NCBI GenBank assembly: GCA_020796225.1
Contig: CM036771.1
Coordinates: 31,378,703 to 31,442,702, forward strand
Length of the DNA: 64,000 nt
Direction: 5' to 3'
Source of the DNA: Arion vulgaris
Taxonomy: Eukaryota > Mollusca > Gastropoda > Stylommatophora > Arionidae
Under the pieces are notes generated by a model. That model searched no databases and was not told the origin of the DNA. It worked only from the letters and a program-made list of their open reading frames with translations. This document shows, piece after piece, positions 10,236 to 21,289 of the stretch. The translations under genes and the position numbers were made by a program. The first letter of the stretch is position 1. Each line of letters begins with the position of its first letter.

Positions 10236-10850
10236 CTGCCGTTTCATTGAATCATGCTTTGATGATGCTTCCGTGTTTAAGAATCTAGCATTTCCTGCTT
10301 CCTGTTTCGCGATGAAACGAGGATGTTGCATACGCAATTTCCTGTGCAATAAAAAGGACCAATCACCATGCAGACACGTTGATTAAAACAAGTGAAATGA
10401 CAACACCACGTGTGTCTCTTGTAGTTGACACCGCCTCCTTTTCGTCACCCTGGAGACACAAACTACGACTGGCCCGATCGATGTCAACATAACTCTATTT
10501 CAGGCCTTTGCTTACAAGGCAATTTCAAACTGTCATTGATGATAACTAGAATAAGGAAGGTCTTTATTCTTGCTGTCTTTATCACATCACTGTCTCAAGT
10601 GTCACTCATGATACAATGATTTCTCTAAGATACTCATGATACAATGATTTCTCTAATATCTCAGGATATGTCTATCTTACCTCGTACATGTTTGTCTTTC
10701 TTAATTTACGCTTCAGAATAACACATTGAATCTTGTTACAATAAACAAATCAATGAAACAATAAGGAATTAGAAAACATATCCCATTAAAAAAACCGATC
10801 AAGCCTTGTTGTTACAATAGACACCATATTATCCACAGATAATCTTCAGG
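10236..10850. other. Non-repetitive spacer
   Basis: Contains a small direct repeat, actcatgatacaatgatttc, near 10602 and 10631. The short frame 10425-10619 shows no domain. No gene supported. Confidence 0.45.
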
Positions 10851-11095
10851 GCATCTCTGTGGCTAAGTGGTTAAGCCTTAGTTTCGCGTTCCGAAGGTCG
10901 TGGGATAGAATCCAATACACGCCTTTTTGTTCGCAATTGCATTTTCTTACAGGGATCCCTGGGATTGTTGCCGGAGCTATAGAGTTCGCGCTTTGTGCAA
11001 TACTCTCGGGAGGTGGTGTGCCATTTCTGCGGAGATGGGCCGAGCTATATGGGGTAAAACCCGGTGCAATGAAGTCAATCCTTCCACTTTTCATA
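10851..11095 (+). mobile_element. S-alpha tRNA-derived SINE, most complete plus-strand copy
   Basis: Head tctctgtggctaagtggtta has a polymerase III A box (tggctaagtgg) as in serine/leucine-type tRNAs. gggatagaatcc is a degraded B box. The body is gggatccctgggattgttgc, ccggagctatagagttcgcg, tgcaatactctcgggaggtg, tgccatttctgcggagatgg, tggggtaaaacccggtgcaa and tgaagtcaatccttc. A 21-bp duplication (cttcatacagacatgca) follows the 3' end. Other copies: 5145, 20345 (minus), 37057, 51089. Confidence 0.85.
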
Positions 11096-11191
11096 CAGAC
11101 ATGCACTTCATACAGACATGCACTTCATACAAGACATGTCATTCTAAGATCTGCATAAGACTGCATTAAATGAATAATAATATGCAACTGT

Positions 11192-11332
11192 AGTATCTGA
11201 ATAATTTAGATTATGCCAACAGTGTATCTAAGTAATTTAGATTATGCAACAGTGTATCCTAAGTAATTTAGATTATGCCACACAGTTATTCTAAGTAATT
11301 TAGATTATGCCACAGTGTATCCTAAGTACTCT
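11192..11332. repeat. About 31-bp minisatellite, 4-5 copies
   Basis: Unit taagtaatttagattatgcc + acagtgtatcc with length differences between copies. Confidence 0.88.
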
Positions 11333-11344
11333 CCAAGTGTTTAC

Positions 11345-11575
11345 AAAATTATTATAAATTTCCATAGCTTTGTCACAATATAGGTTTGAAGTGCCTGCCA
11401 CTTGTATTACTAGATTCAAGTGTGCAGGAGGTAGGAGGTCAATTCCTTTCCTCATACTGAACATCAGTGTGGGATTGAAACCACACAACCCTCTTGTGTC
11501 CGTGTCGATGACACAACCCTCTTGTGTCCGTGTCGATGATAGATGAACGAATATACATTACGCTAATCCGCCCCA
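11345..11575 (-). mobile_element. S-zeta tRNA-derived SINE
   Basis: On the minus strand it starts ggggcggattagcgtaatgt (A-box-like ttagcgtaatg) and then has gtgtggtttcaatcccacac (B-box-like ggtttcaatccc). A 34-base part of the head (cacaaccctcttgtgtccgt, reversed) is tandemly duplicated. The body ends ctcctgcacacttgaatcta. Confidence 0.7.
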
Positions 11576-12008
11576 CCGTCCAAATGTTACCCTACATAAA
11601 ACCTACAAAATGCCCGCACATTTGAACAAAGACAAGATTCTTAAAAATATATTATTGCAACGGAAAAGAGCAGAAATGTTCAACTCATGAGAACGATAAG
11701 ATGAACATTTCCCGGCAACGCCTATGACAATATAAACCTCTCACAAAGAAAACAAAAATGCAATCTGGGCAAATATTATTAGTTATTTATTAATATAAAC
11801 AGAGGAGTGTCAGACATGGGGGTGTGTTGTATTCCCTTGCATATGTAATATAAACAGGAAAACAAAACTCAAATAACTGGGGGGAATGCCAAGACTTAAC
11901 ATCAGTGGAAGAATAATAAACAAGACAAGATAAGCAGATGACAGAGTCTGTTACCTGAGAACGAACAAGAATTGCAAGAGTTGATAGACAACGGAATTAA
12001 GCGAGAGA
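11576..12008. other. Spacer
   Basis: AT-rich, no element or frame recognised. Confidence 0.4.
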
Positions 12009-12399
12009 ATATTGGCGTATTTGTTATTTCTTGATAAAGTTCAGTACTGAACTTTATCAAGAAGCAACAAATTAAATGGTTCGACCACATAGGCAGATTA
12101 CCAACAGGTAGTGCACCACCGACAGCAATGTTGCTCCGATACAGTGGATACAAAGCAAAAGGCCGGCCACGCAAAAGGTGGACCTCAAAGATAATAGAGG
12201 CGACGACAGACATTTATGAAGCACACACAAAAGCCCATGCTAGAAAACTCTTCTTACCTTTAAGCTGTTTGACAAATCAGGATTGGAGAAAAGAAAGAAA
12301 GACAAGGCGCATAGAGAGACTCGCTACAGGTGTCTCCTTTTTCCACCTGACGCTGAAAGGCAAACAGGATTAGAGAATAGATAAATAGATATTGGCGTA
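12009..12399 (+). mobile_element. LINE-A insertion with 5' inversion and exact 11-bp target repeats
   Basis: The exact direct repeat atattggcgta flanks the element (12009-12019 and 12389-12399). The first part, 12020-12045, is an inverted copy of the following 12046-12072, giving a perfect 32-base palindrome at 12030-12061 (cttgataaagttcag and its complement). After the palindrome the coding strand reads FIKKQQIKWFDHIGRLP, AMLLRYSGYKAKGRPRKRWT and KIIEATTDIYEAHTKAHARK, the reverse transcriptase C-terminus. The 3' end is ggcaaacaggattag. An inverted 5' end is what twin priming produces in LINE integration. Confidence 0.85.
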
Positions 12400-12514
12400 G
12401 CTACCTACCAGCACGAGCTTATAACGAGTGTACAGGTTGTAAGAAGGGCAGGTTCTGCTATATTCTCGTCATTAAATGTCAAGTATATATAAGATATTGA
12501 AGGTGGGATAAGAC

Positions 12515-12862
12515 GAATACTCTCTCTGAGACTTATTACAATACATCTAATTACACATTCTCTAAGCCTTATTACAATACATCTAATTACACATCATCTG
12601 AGCCTCATTACAATACATCTAATTACACATTCTCTAAGCCTTATTACAATACATCTAATTACACATCATCTGAGCCTCATTACAATACATCTAATTAGAC
12701 ATCCTCTAAGCCTCATTACAATACATCTAATTACACTTTCTCTAAACCTCATTACAATACATCTAATTACACATTCTCTAAACCTTATTACAATACATCT
12801 AATTACACATTCTCTAAACCTTATTACAATACATCTAATTACACATTCTCTAAGCCTTAACA
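12515..12862. repeat. 36-bp minisatellite, about 9-10 copies
   Basis: Unit acacattctctaagccttat + tacaatacatctaatt; variants tcatctgagcctcatt. A related stretch (acacattctctatgcctcat) reappears at 13322, beyond LINE-A2, so LINE-A2 seems to have inserted into the array. Confidence 0.93.
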
Positions 12863-12944
12863 TGGCAGTCAAAAGAAAACTGATAAACTGCATATTTATT
12901 CCAACTTTCTGCTATCAGTGCCAAACATGGCCCCTGACTTAGAC

Positions 12945-13316
12945 ACAAGAAAGACAGATTACAACATGTGAAATGAGATGTCTACGAAAAGATGTCAACG
13001 TTACAAGGAGAGATAGAGTGAGAAACGAGAATATCAGAAGCATCGTTGGTACTATACCATGCATACAGTACATCGAGAAGCAAAGAATCAAGTGCTTCGG
13101 CCATCTAATGAGAATGGAACCACATTTACTACCATCACGTGCCAGCAATAATCGACACTCTGGGCGCAGAGCACGAGGCAGACCAAGAACACAATGGATA
13201 GATAACATCTCAGAGTCCCTACGAAAGCATGGACTGACAACGTCAAGAGCAACACACCTGGCACAAGATAGAAACTAACTCTCCCCACGTGCTTCACGGC
13301 AAATGTGGTTAAGATA
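12945..13316 (+). mobile_element. LINE-A2 fragment, reverse transcriptase C-terminus
   Basis: An open frame from about 12951 reads ITTCEMRCLRKDVNVTRRDR, VRNENIRSIVGTIPCIQYIE, KQRIKCFGHLMRMEPHLL, RGRPRTQWIDNISESLRKHG and ATHLAQDRN before a stop at 13276. This is the complete C-terminal block of a non-LTR reverse transcriptase (GHLMRM...GRPRTxW...HLAQDR). It is the best-preserved LINE end in the window, but the catalytic fingers and palm are absent. Sister copies are at 52200-52790 and 62640-63240 (minus). Confidence 0.85.
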
Positions 13317-13397
13317 AGATAAGACACATTCTCTATGCCTCATTAGAAAAGATAGGATTACACGTTCTTACAGTTTAATTCGAATAGATAGGGGTAT

Positions 13398-15448
13398 GTG
13401 CCATTTCCACATCCATGGTTAACTTTAGTTGTTCATGTGTCTTGTCATGTTGGTATATTCTTACACCCATGGTTAGCTGTAACGGTTCATGTGTCTTGTC
13501 ATGTCAGTATATTCTTACATCCATGGTTAACTTTAGTAGTTCATGTGTCTTGTCATGTCAGTATATTCTTACATCCATGGTTAGCTTTAGTGGTTCATGT
13601 GTCTTGTCATGTCAGTATATTCTTACATCCATGGTTAACTTTAGTGGTTCATGTGTCTTGTCATGTCAGTATATTCTTACATCCATGGTTAACTTTAGTA
13701 GTTCATGTGTCTTGTCATGTCAGTATATTCTTACATCCATGGTTAACTTTAGTAGTTCATGTGTCTTGTCATGTCAGTATATTCTTACATCCATGGTTAA
13801 CTTTAGTAGTTCATGTGTCTTGTCATGTCAGTATATTCTTACATCCATGGTTAGCTTTAGTGTTCATGTGTCTTGTCATGTCAGTATATTCTTACATCCA
13901 TGGTTAACTTTAGTGGTTCATGTGTCTTGTCATGTCGGTATACTCTTACATCCATGGTTAACTTTAGTAGTTCATGTGTCTTGTCATGTCAGTATATTCT
14001 TACATCCATGGTTAACTTTAGTAGTTCATGTGTCTTGTCATGTCAGTATATTCTTACATCCATGGTTAACTTTAGTAGTTCATGTGTCTTGTCATGTCAG
14101 TATATTCTTACATCCATGGTTAACTTTAGTAGTTCATGTGTCTTGTCATGTCAGTATATTCTTACATCCATGGTTAACTTTAGTAGTTCATGTGTCTTGT
14201 CATGTCAGGGATATTCTTACATCCATGGTTAGCTTTAGTAGTTCATGTGTCTTGTCATGTCAGTATATTCTTACATCCATGGTTAGCTTTAGTAGTTCAT
14301 TGTTCTTGTCATGTCAGTATATTCTTACATCCATGGTTAACTTTAGTGGTTCATGTGTCTTGTCATGTCGTATATTCTTCATCCATGTTAACTTTGTAGT
14401 TCATGTGTCTTGTCATGTCAGAATATTCTTACATCCATGTTACTTTAGTGTTCATGTGTCTTGTCATGTCATGTATTTACCATCCATGGTTAACTTTAGT
14501 AGTTCATGTGTCTTGTCATGTCAGTATATTCTTACATCCATGGTTAACTTTAGTAGTTCATGTGTCTTGTCATGTCGGTATATTCTTACATCCATGGTTA
14601 ACTTTAGTAGTTCATGTGTCTTGTCATGTCAGTATATTCTTACATCCATGGTTAGCTTTAGTGGTTCATGTGTCTTGATCATGTCAGTATATTCCATCCA
14701 TGTTACTTTAGTAGTTCATGTGTCTTGTCATGTCAGTATATTCTTACATCCATGGTTAGCTTTAGTAGTTCATGTGTCTTGTCATGTCAGTATATTCTTA
14801 CATCCATGGTTAACTTTAGTAGTTCATGTGTCTTGTCATGTCAGTATATTCTTACATCCATGGTTAACTTTAGTAGTTCATGTGTCTTGTCATGTCAGTA
14901 TATTCTTACATCCATGGTTAGCTGTAACGGTTCATGTGTCTTGCCATGTCAGTATATTCTTACATCCATGGTTAACTTTAGTAGTTCATGTGTCTTGTCA
15001 TGTCAGTATATTCTTACATCCATGGTTAACTTTAGTAGTTCATGTGTCTTGTCATGTCAGTATATTCTTACATCCATGGTTAACTTTAGTAGTTCATGTG
15101 TCTTGTCATGTCAGTATATTCTTACATCCATGGTTAACTTTAGTAGTTCATGTGTCTTGTCATGTCAGTATATTCTTACATTCATGGTTAACTTTAGTAG
15201 TTCATGTGTCTTGTCATGTCAGTATATTCTTACATCCATGGTTAACTTTAGTGGTTCATGTGTCTTGTCATGTCAGTATATTCTTACATCCATGGTTAAC
15301 TTTAGTAGTTCATGTGTCTTGTCATGTCAGTATATTCTTACATCCATGGTTAACTTTAGTGGTTCATGTGTCTTGTCATGTCGGTATATTCTTACATCCA
15401 TGGTTAACTTTAGTAGTTCATGTGTCTTGTCATGTTGGTATATTCTAT
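13398..15448. repeat. 54-bp satellite, about 38 copies
   Basis: Unit gttaactttagtagttcatg + tgtcttgtcatgtcagtata + ttcttacatccatg. Most copies are nearly identical. Deletions are clustered in 14290-14480 and 14680-14710, where several copies in a row lose bases. Because 54 is a multiple of three, long frames such as 13415-15490 exist; they are not genes. Confidence 0.96.
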
Positions 15449-15507
15449 CAAACAGCCCTTATTCTACCGTTTTGTCATATTTATTTTTAACTTTCTGTTC
15501 ATCCATT

Positions 15508-15760
15508 GCTTGTGCCCTTCTGTTGCTCCATCGCTTGTGCCCTTCTGTTGTTCCATTGTTTATGCCCTTCTGTTGTTCCATTGCTTATGCCCTTCTGTTG
15601 TTCCATTGCTTGTACCCTTCTGTTGTTCCATTGCTTGTACCCTTCTGTTGCTCCATTGTTTATGCCCTTCTGTTGTTCCATTGCGTATGCCCTTCTGTTG
15701 TTCCATTGTTTGTACCATTCTGTTGTTCCATTGTTTGTACTTTTGTGTTGTCATAATCTT
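15508..15760. repeat. 25-bp minisatellite, about 10 copies
   Basis: Unit cttctgttgttccattgctt + atgcc, period 25 (15542, 15567, 15592). Confidence 0.93.
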
Positions 15761-16044
15761 CTTATTCTTCTTTCATTATCACACTGTTACCGGGCTGTTG
15801 TCCAGTGTGTCGTTGTTTTCTGTTTTTATCTTGCGCTGTTCTGGTGGCTTGGGTTATGACTATTTTTACTCTTTGACCGGATTCTACTATGCAAACCTAA
15901 CCATTTTTTCCTGGTCTCCCTCTCGCCTACTTCCCCGATGTTCTGTTGTAGAAGACTGTGTATACTGTGGAGTGTAGATGCATTCTTATTAAGTAGCCAA
16001 ACCACTTCATTCTTTGTTTCTCAATGTCATTCAGGCAATATCGC

Positions 16045-16170
16045 TTGTACCTTTCTGTTGCCCTATTGTATGTGCCTTTCTGTTGCCCTAGTGTATGTGC
16101 CTTTCTGTTGCCCTATTGTATGTGCCTTTCTGTTTCCCTATTGTATGTGCCTCTATGTTCTTCTATTGTT
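16045..16170. repeat. 25-bp minisatellite related to 15508-15760
   Basis: Unit cctttctgttgccctattgt + atgtg, five copies. It shares cttctgttg-cc-attg with the array 280 bases upstream, so the two are probably one array interrupted by unrelated sequence. Confidence 0.85.
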
Positions 16171-16439
16171 TGTGCCTTACAGTTCTACACAGAGGATGCA
16201 TGTGTATTTTTCTCGACATCGCGAGGTTCGTGGCTGCCTTTCTTCTGGAAACTGTTCTTTATTGATCTCTTAATGTTTCTATCCCTGTGATATCGTTATC
16301 TTTCTCTTTCTCACGTGTCATCAACTTTTCACGTTAGTATGATCTTCATGTCTCTTTTTTATGTGCTCTTCTGCTTCTTCTACTTCGGTGATCTCTGGTC
16401 ATGCGCTTAGTTTAATGTGGACTATAAACTGGACAGTCA
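16171..16439. other. Pyrimidine-rich spacer
   Basis: No feature recognised. Confidence 0.35.
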
Positions 16440-16990
16440 GCTAATCTGTCAGGTTTCCCAAAAGTTTAGTTTTTAGGTTTGGCTGAATACATTAGAGCAC
16501 GGCACCTGCTGGAGACCCGTGTAAAATTCATAGTAGGGTCATGATATTTTGTGTGTTGTGGGCATAAATGAAAAATCCTAACCTGAACAGCTTCGTGGCG
16601 ACTGTACTAGCCATGCGGTTATTTAATTCTTCAGGCTATCGTCCCTCACCGCCTTAAAAAGCCATACATGCAGTAACGACAGTGTTAGTTTTTAGGTCGG
16701 CTAGGTGTAACCACATGTTGCTTCTCAGCTAATGCTGGAGAGGACAGTCTTGGAGAACATGGTCCAGTGCTTGTTCCGTCTGCTGACACTTGCAAAAAGC
16801 TGCTTGACTTACTCCTAGTCTATATAATTGTTTGTTGAGTCTGCAGTGTCCGGTACATATTCGAAATATAATGACCTGGTCTGTTCTGCTTAGGTCTTTG
16901 AGGAAGTCTTTTCCATAATCATATCCAGTGTTTGTCCTCGAGTCTAATGCAGAATTTCTCTGTATGAAGCAGATTTTTATCTGTATGAGG
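16440..16990 (-). mobile_element. Probable LINE 3' coding remnant (I type)
   Basis: Minus-strand frames contain YVPDTADSTNNYID, then CQQTEQALDHVLQDCP, which fits the zinc-finger-like C-terminal region of RNase H-bearing LINEs (CPCG...EHxLQxCP). Further downstream comes STVATKLFRLGFF, as in the terminal residues of those proteins. Frames are interrupted throughout. A related end seems present at 26640-26800. Confidence 0.45.
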
Positions 16991-17032
16991 CAGATTTTCT
17001 TTGTATGAGGCAGATGTGTTCTGTATGAGGGT
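16958..17032. repeat. Short repeat of ctgtatgaggcagat
   Basis: Four copies of a 24-26 base unit (ttctctgtatgaagcagatt and variants). Confidence 0.75.
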
Positions 17033-17554
17033 GTTGAGCTCTTAAAAAGACATTTTATGTTCTCAAAATGTGATTATATTTTTGTATCGCTTTCAATGTA
17101 AAACTTCCCATCGTTCATTATCCCGCCAAGTTCTGTTTATTTCTGTATCCACGGAATACATTCAGTTCTTCTGTAAATTCACATTTTACAGAATCAAATC
17201 TTGTTTTCAAATTCCTGTTTAATGCTCATAATTCTTCACAAAAAAAGTGAAGAATATATTTAACCCTTGATGTGTTTAATTTGAAATGTATTTGTTGATG
17301 TTAAATTTGTGGCATACTGTTTAAATATAGCTTTTGTTATATCTCTATTTGTCTTTCTATTTCGGTTTGAATGTCTAAGATATCAGAAACCTTCCATGTG
17401 GTCCAGTTTATTTCCACATCTTTGTTGATGTTTTATGCAACATTACATCATGTAAGATTACATGTATACGAAGTGATGAAGGCAGAGATGATATCAGAAA
17501 TGATATACTGAGAGAATTGTTCATTTGAGGATCATCTTCATCTCACAACGGACC
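17033..17554. other. AT-rich spacer
   Basis: Several poly-T stretches; no frame or element recognised. Confidence 0.4.
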
Positions 17555-17810
17555 GCACGTGTGTTGCCGGAGCTCGCAAGGGGAGTAAAGAATAGTAACA
17601 CTGCGACATACAACGCGTAAGAGGCGATTAAAGTAGGAGCCTATGGAAGCTACCCTAGTAAATAAAAAGGTCGCAGAAATCGGATGTACTGGTCTACTTG
17701 TAGGCACATAACTGGCACAACGTACAATCGCTCTTGGACTCAATCCCATACAAATCACAAAGAGTGGGTTAACTAGTGGTCGATCTGGAGCGTTGGAAGA
17801 AGAAGCACAT
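17555..17810 (+). mobile_element. S-delta element
   Basis: ttgccggagctcgcaagggg, agtaaagaatagtaacactg, cgcgtaagaggcgatt, gaagctaccctagtaaataa, gcagaaatcggatgtactgg, cataactggcacaacgtaca, aatcacaaagagtgg and a terminal gaagaagaa. Full copies also lie at 20970, 28835, 29495, 43996 and 61613. No A or B box is evident, and the GAA-rich 3' end is constant. It could be a SINE with a non-tRNA head or a short non-autonomous LINE derivative. Confidence 0.8.
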
Positions 17811-17869
17811 CGGACATGTCTATCACTTCTTCGACCACCTCTTAAGCATGTATTTTATTGTGTTTAGAC

Positions 17870-18333
17870 CATAGATTACCACACTTTTTCCGCCCATCAC
17901 CCACTTTGCACAACATAAACTTTGTAACGCCCCCTCCACATTATAACAGTTTGTCAACGCCCTCCACACACATATATATATACATACTCTATTTTCTCGT
18001 TGACATTGTGACATTGTACATTGATATATATTTCTGTCATACATGGTCAATTTTCAAATGATTATATGCATGAACAGAAAATTGAGGAAAAACTGGATCG
18101 TGTAAGACGGGCATAAGATGAATTTAAATGCAGAATTCAAATTTTAAATGATTATTCAATCGTAAAATCACGAAAATAATTTATTTTAAAAATATTTATT
18201 ATTAATTTCTTCTTTACGGAGCCATCGACCCCTAATCGCCTGAACACCCACTCCCTTCCCCGCTCCAAATTCTTCTGAACCACTATTCCTAAGAACTAGC
18301 GCCCACTGGAGGCGGTCCCACTTGGGAACGCTG
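17870..18333. mobile_element. hAT-type MITE with perfect 8-bp target duplication
   Basis: The direct repeat gtttagac is exact at 17862-17869 and 18334-18341. The left end catagattaccacacttttt and the inverted right end cagcgttcccaagtggg both resemble the hAT terminus CAGTGGTTCCCAAACTTTTT (15 of 20 on the left by eye). The 464-bp interior contains cgcccatcacccactttg near the left end and cgcccactggaggcggtccc near the right, as in non-autonomous hAT elements. No transposase frame. Confidence 0.87.
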
Positions 18334-18341
18334 GTTTAGAC

Positions 18342-18649
18342 TAACAACCCCATTCAGTGTTGTTGATGTATCTATTGTTTCTCGGTTCTCCGTCTGAGCA
18401 CGTAACAGTAAGCACAACTTGCAACCAGATAAGTACACTGAGAAGATCGATCGTTGAACAACACTCGAAACATTTTAACAATTATCAGATTTAATGTAAA
18501 GGCAGTCAAATTAATTACATGCAACAGAACATAATAATTAGAACGTCAGGCTAGACAACAAGAAAGAGAGAACAGCATCGATTGTTGGGGAGTTGAAAAT
18601 GGATAAGGGGCATGTTCTTCGGTCCCTTCGCGACAGACTGTTGGATGAA
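18342..18649. other. Spacer
   Basis: No recognised feature; the minus frame 18538-18738 overlaps the R7 repeat and has no domain. Confidence 0.35.
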
Positions 18650-18865
18650 GGCACTAAAATAGATGTTGAATCGATCCAGTGATATATGCAGTTTGGTGTT
18701 ACCCGTTGTACAAGTAGAACTGGATGACTAGGGGACAAAGTGATGAGTGTATTTAATCAGCGAGCCACAGGAACCATTAGTATGGACACTCTTCGATATA
18801 TGTTGTGGTAGACTGAGCACCTATGGGTCTGCTCGGAGTGCAATAACGTCAGTTTAGTAACCAAT
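18650..18865. repeat. Unclassified dispersed repeat R7, copy 2
   Basis: Matches 7600-7815 in order (gttgaatcgatccagtg, cccgttgtacaagtagaact, ccacaggaaccattagta, gactgagcacctatgg). It contains no evident coding or promoter motif. Confidence 0.55.
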
Positions 18866-18965
18866 AAAATCAACAGAAGTAAACACAAGCCTAAGTAAAC
18901 AATATCTGTTTTAGCCAGCAAGCGCACACGCACCTAACACACACGCATAATAGGATCAAATCTAG

Positions 18966-19412
18966 TTCTTGATTGATTGATTTACTTGACCATCATCATT
19001 GCACTTCAGTGAGTAACCATGTGTGCTCCGATCTCTTTCTTACACAGGAAGATTTCAGTTGCAGTACACGAACTCAGTAGCACCGGCGAGGGTCCCCAAT
19101 GTAATTTTGAAAATGGTAAAGATATCTTTGTAGGAATTTTAATTTTAATCTTTTCTTATGAATTTTTACCGGGCAGCGACTTTTCAGCCTGCTCTTCCCC
19201 GACTTTGAACTGCCAAGGGTTCTTTTACATGCTCATATTGAACACGGGGTCTTCGTTTTATCGTCCGTCTCCGATAGGACTATGAACTCGATCTCACCTA
19301 CACTGATATCAGGGATCTCTGGAGAAATATCCAGATGGCTCGAGGGAGCGAACCTGGTACCTTTGGCGAGAGACGAACACCTAACCTCTACGCCACAGAG
19401 ACCCCACCCCCG
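18966..19412 (-). mobile_element. S-beta tRNA-derived SINE, reference copy without arrays
   Basis: On the minus strand: head tctctgtggcgtagaggtta (A box tggcgtagagg), caggttcgctccc (B-box-like), gatatttctccagagatccc, tgatatcagtgtaggtgaga, atcgagttcatagtcctatc, ggagacggacgataaaacga, ggctgaaaagtcgctgccc, aaaattacattggggaccct, cgccggtgctactgagttcg, gaaatcttcctgtgtaagaa, agagatcggagcacacatgg, gaagtgcaatgatgatgg and an atca-rich tail. No internal array is present, so this copy serves as the reference for the inflated S-beta copies. Confidence 0.85.
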
Positions 19413-19529
19413 AGACTACTTTCTTGTTATCTAATTCTTATGTACTCCAACCTTCATCCATTTTTCATGTTTTGTTTTTTCTCTGATGGAAACCCTTATG
19501 TAATTTACCCATTCTCAAATCTTGTCCTT

Positions 19530-19700
19530 TTTATGTGCATGTGACCCCAAGTTTTAGCTCTGAGGTAGCTTTTTATGTGCATGTGACCCCACGTTTCAGC
19601 TCTGAGGTAGCTTTTTATGTGCGTGTGACACCACGTTTCAGCTCTGAGGTAGCTTTTTATGTGCGTGTGACCCCACGTTTCAGCTCTGAGGCAGCGTAAC
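19530..19700. repeat. 42-bp minisatellite, 4 copies
   Basis: Unit gctttttatgtgcatgtgac + cccacgtttcagctctgaggta; period 42 (19569, 19611). Confidence 0.93.
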
Positions 19701-19739
19701 GTGCATTCAATATTAGCACAGGAAGGCATCAACAGAATC

Positions 19740-20129
19740 AATAACAGTTGCGTTGCTTAGAAACTGATCATTAAGAGAGTTTCCAGGAACTTGAGCAGGA
19801 AGTATGTTCTACCAGCAAGCCTCTCCCTCTCTCTGCTCTTGTTCTCTCTATTCTCTACCTAGACGAAAAGGTCTCCAAACTGCCACTGGGAAATATCGTC
19901 TATCCATTGATAGCTAAGTAAAGTACACTATAGGATAGAGTGTTAGAATTGGAAAATATATCATAGAATATGGCAACGTTAAAGACAATATAAAGCAGTG
20001 TTGTCGTTCGCGGCCCCACAGCGCCATGACAGGTACATCCCTTGCGCCCCATTTGAGATGAGAATAAGTAGTGTTTTGTAAGAACCCGGGGAAGCAACGA
20101 ATATGATACAGGTGTTAAGGGGCTTCCGA
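19740..20129. other. Spacer
   Basis: Contains a ctctccctctctctgctct run. No gene supported. Confidence 0.35.
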
Positions 20130-20226
20130 AAAACAAAATTACCAAACACAGGATTCGAATCACTTAACCTAATTTCTCACGGCACACATTGCGTAGCCTA
20201 GCATGCTAGCAATACGAGAGTTCTTA
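20130..20226 (-). mobile_element. Possible tRNA-like SINE head
   Basis: On the minus strand tagcatgctagg fits the A-box pattern at 10 of 12 positions. gattcgaatcc about 50 bases later fits the B box at 10 of 11. No second copy in the window, and no tRNA fold is evident. Confidence 0.3.
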
Positions 20227-20344
20227 TGAAACAAGCAGAGAGACATTTGCTGCTTCAACGTGAATCAGATTTTCAAGGAAAAAAGAGTAATTCTTTATAA
20301 TAGTACTTTTCAGTTTTTTTTCGTAAGCAAAAAAAAATTCAAGA

Positions 20345-20582
20345 GTTTTAAAACCGAAGGATTGACTTCATTGCACCGGTTTTACCCACATGGCTCGCCC
20401 CTCTCCGCAGAGATGGCACGCCACCTGCCGAGAGTATTGCACAAATCACGAACTCCGTAGCTCCAGCAACAATCCTAGGGTCTCTGGAAAAAAAACTGCC
20501 CTTGTGAACAGAACCGGCTTCGAACTCACGATCTTCGACTCACAAGGCAAAGGGCTTAACCACTTAGCCACAGAGACACCAA
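20345..20582 (-). mobile_element. S-alpha tRNA-derived SINE, complete
   Basis: On the minus strand it begins tgtctctgtggctaagtggt (A box tggctaagtgg), then gtgagttcgaagccgg (B-box-like ttcgaagcc), then ccagagaccctaggattgtt, gctggagctacggagttcgt, tgcaatactctcggcaggtg, gcgtgccatctctgcggaga, tgtgggtaaaaccggtgcaa and tgaagtcaatccttcggttt. No internal array. This and 10851-11095 define the S-alpha reference. Confidence 0.85.
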
Positions 20583-20634
20583 TTATTTTACCCAAACATT
20601 TCTTTTAGTCGGGATTAGGTTTTCATTTGTTATT

Positions 20635-20945
20635 ATTTCCATGTGATTTACTACTAATATTACTATTATTTCATGTGATTTACTACTAATATTACTTTAT
20701 TATTTCCATGTGATTTACTACTAATATTACTTTATTATTTCCATGTGATTTACTACTAATATTACTTTATTATTTCCATGTGATTTACTACTAATATTAC
20801 TTTATTATTTCCATGTGATTTACTACTAATATTACTTTATTATTTCCATGTGATTTACTACAATATTACTTTATTATTCCATGTATTTACTACAATATTA
20901 CTTTATTATTTCCATGTGATTTACTACTAATATTACTTTATTATT
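20635..20945. repeat. 35-bp minisatellite, about 9 copies
   Basis: Unit ccatgtgatttactactaat + attactttattattt; period 35 (20706, 20741). Copies at 20855-20890 have several single-base losses in a row. Confidence 0.93.
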
Positions 20946-20969
20946 GTTAGTATTATATACACTATTAAT

Positions 20970-21215
20970 GTCTGGGCTCGCAAGGGGAGCAAATATTAGT
21001 AACACTGCGACTTACAAGGCATGTCGAAAGAGGCGACTAAGGTAGGGGCCTTGGGACGCTACCTTAGTATATAGAAATCGCAGAAATCAGATTTGCTAGC
21101 CTACATGTAGGTGCATAAATGTCACAACGTACAATCGATCTTAGACTCGGATGACATACAAATCACAAAGAGTGGTTTAACAAGTAGTCGATATGTAGCG
21201 TTCAAAGAAGAAGTA
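20970..21215 (+). mobile_element. S-delta element
   Basis: Starts gtctgggctcgcaaggggag and ends gttcaaagaagaagtatt; all internal landmarks of the family are present. Confidence 0.8.
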
Positions 21216-21289
21216 TTACTATTGCAATTTCCATACGTCGTCCATGTCTCCACAATCATTAGTCAGATGCGCTAAAATATAGAAAAACG

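Noticed and set aside
13415..15490. 691-codon open frame on the plus strand
   Set aside because: It lies wholly in the 54-bp satellite. A period that is a multiple of three keeps frames open; there is no non-repetitive domain.
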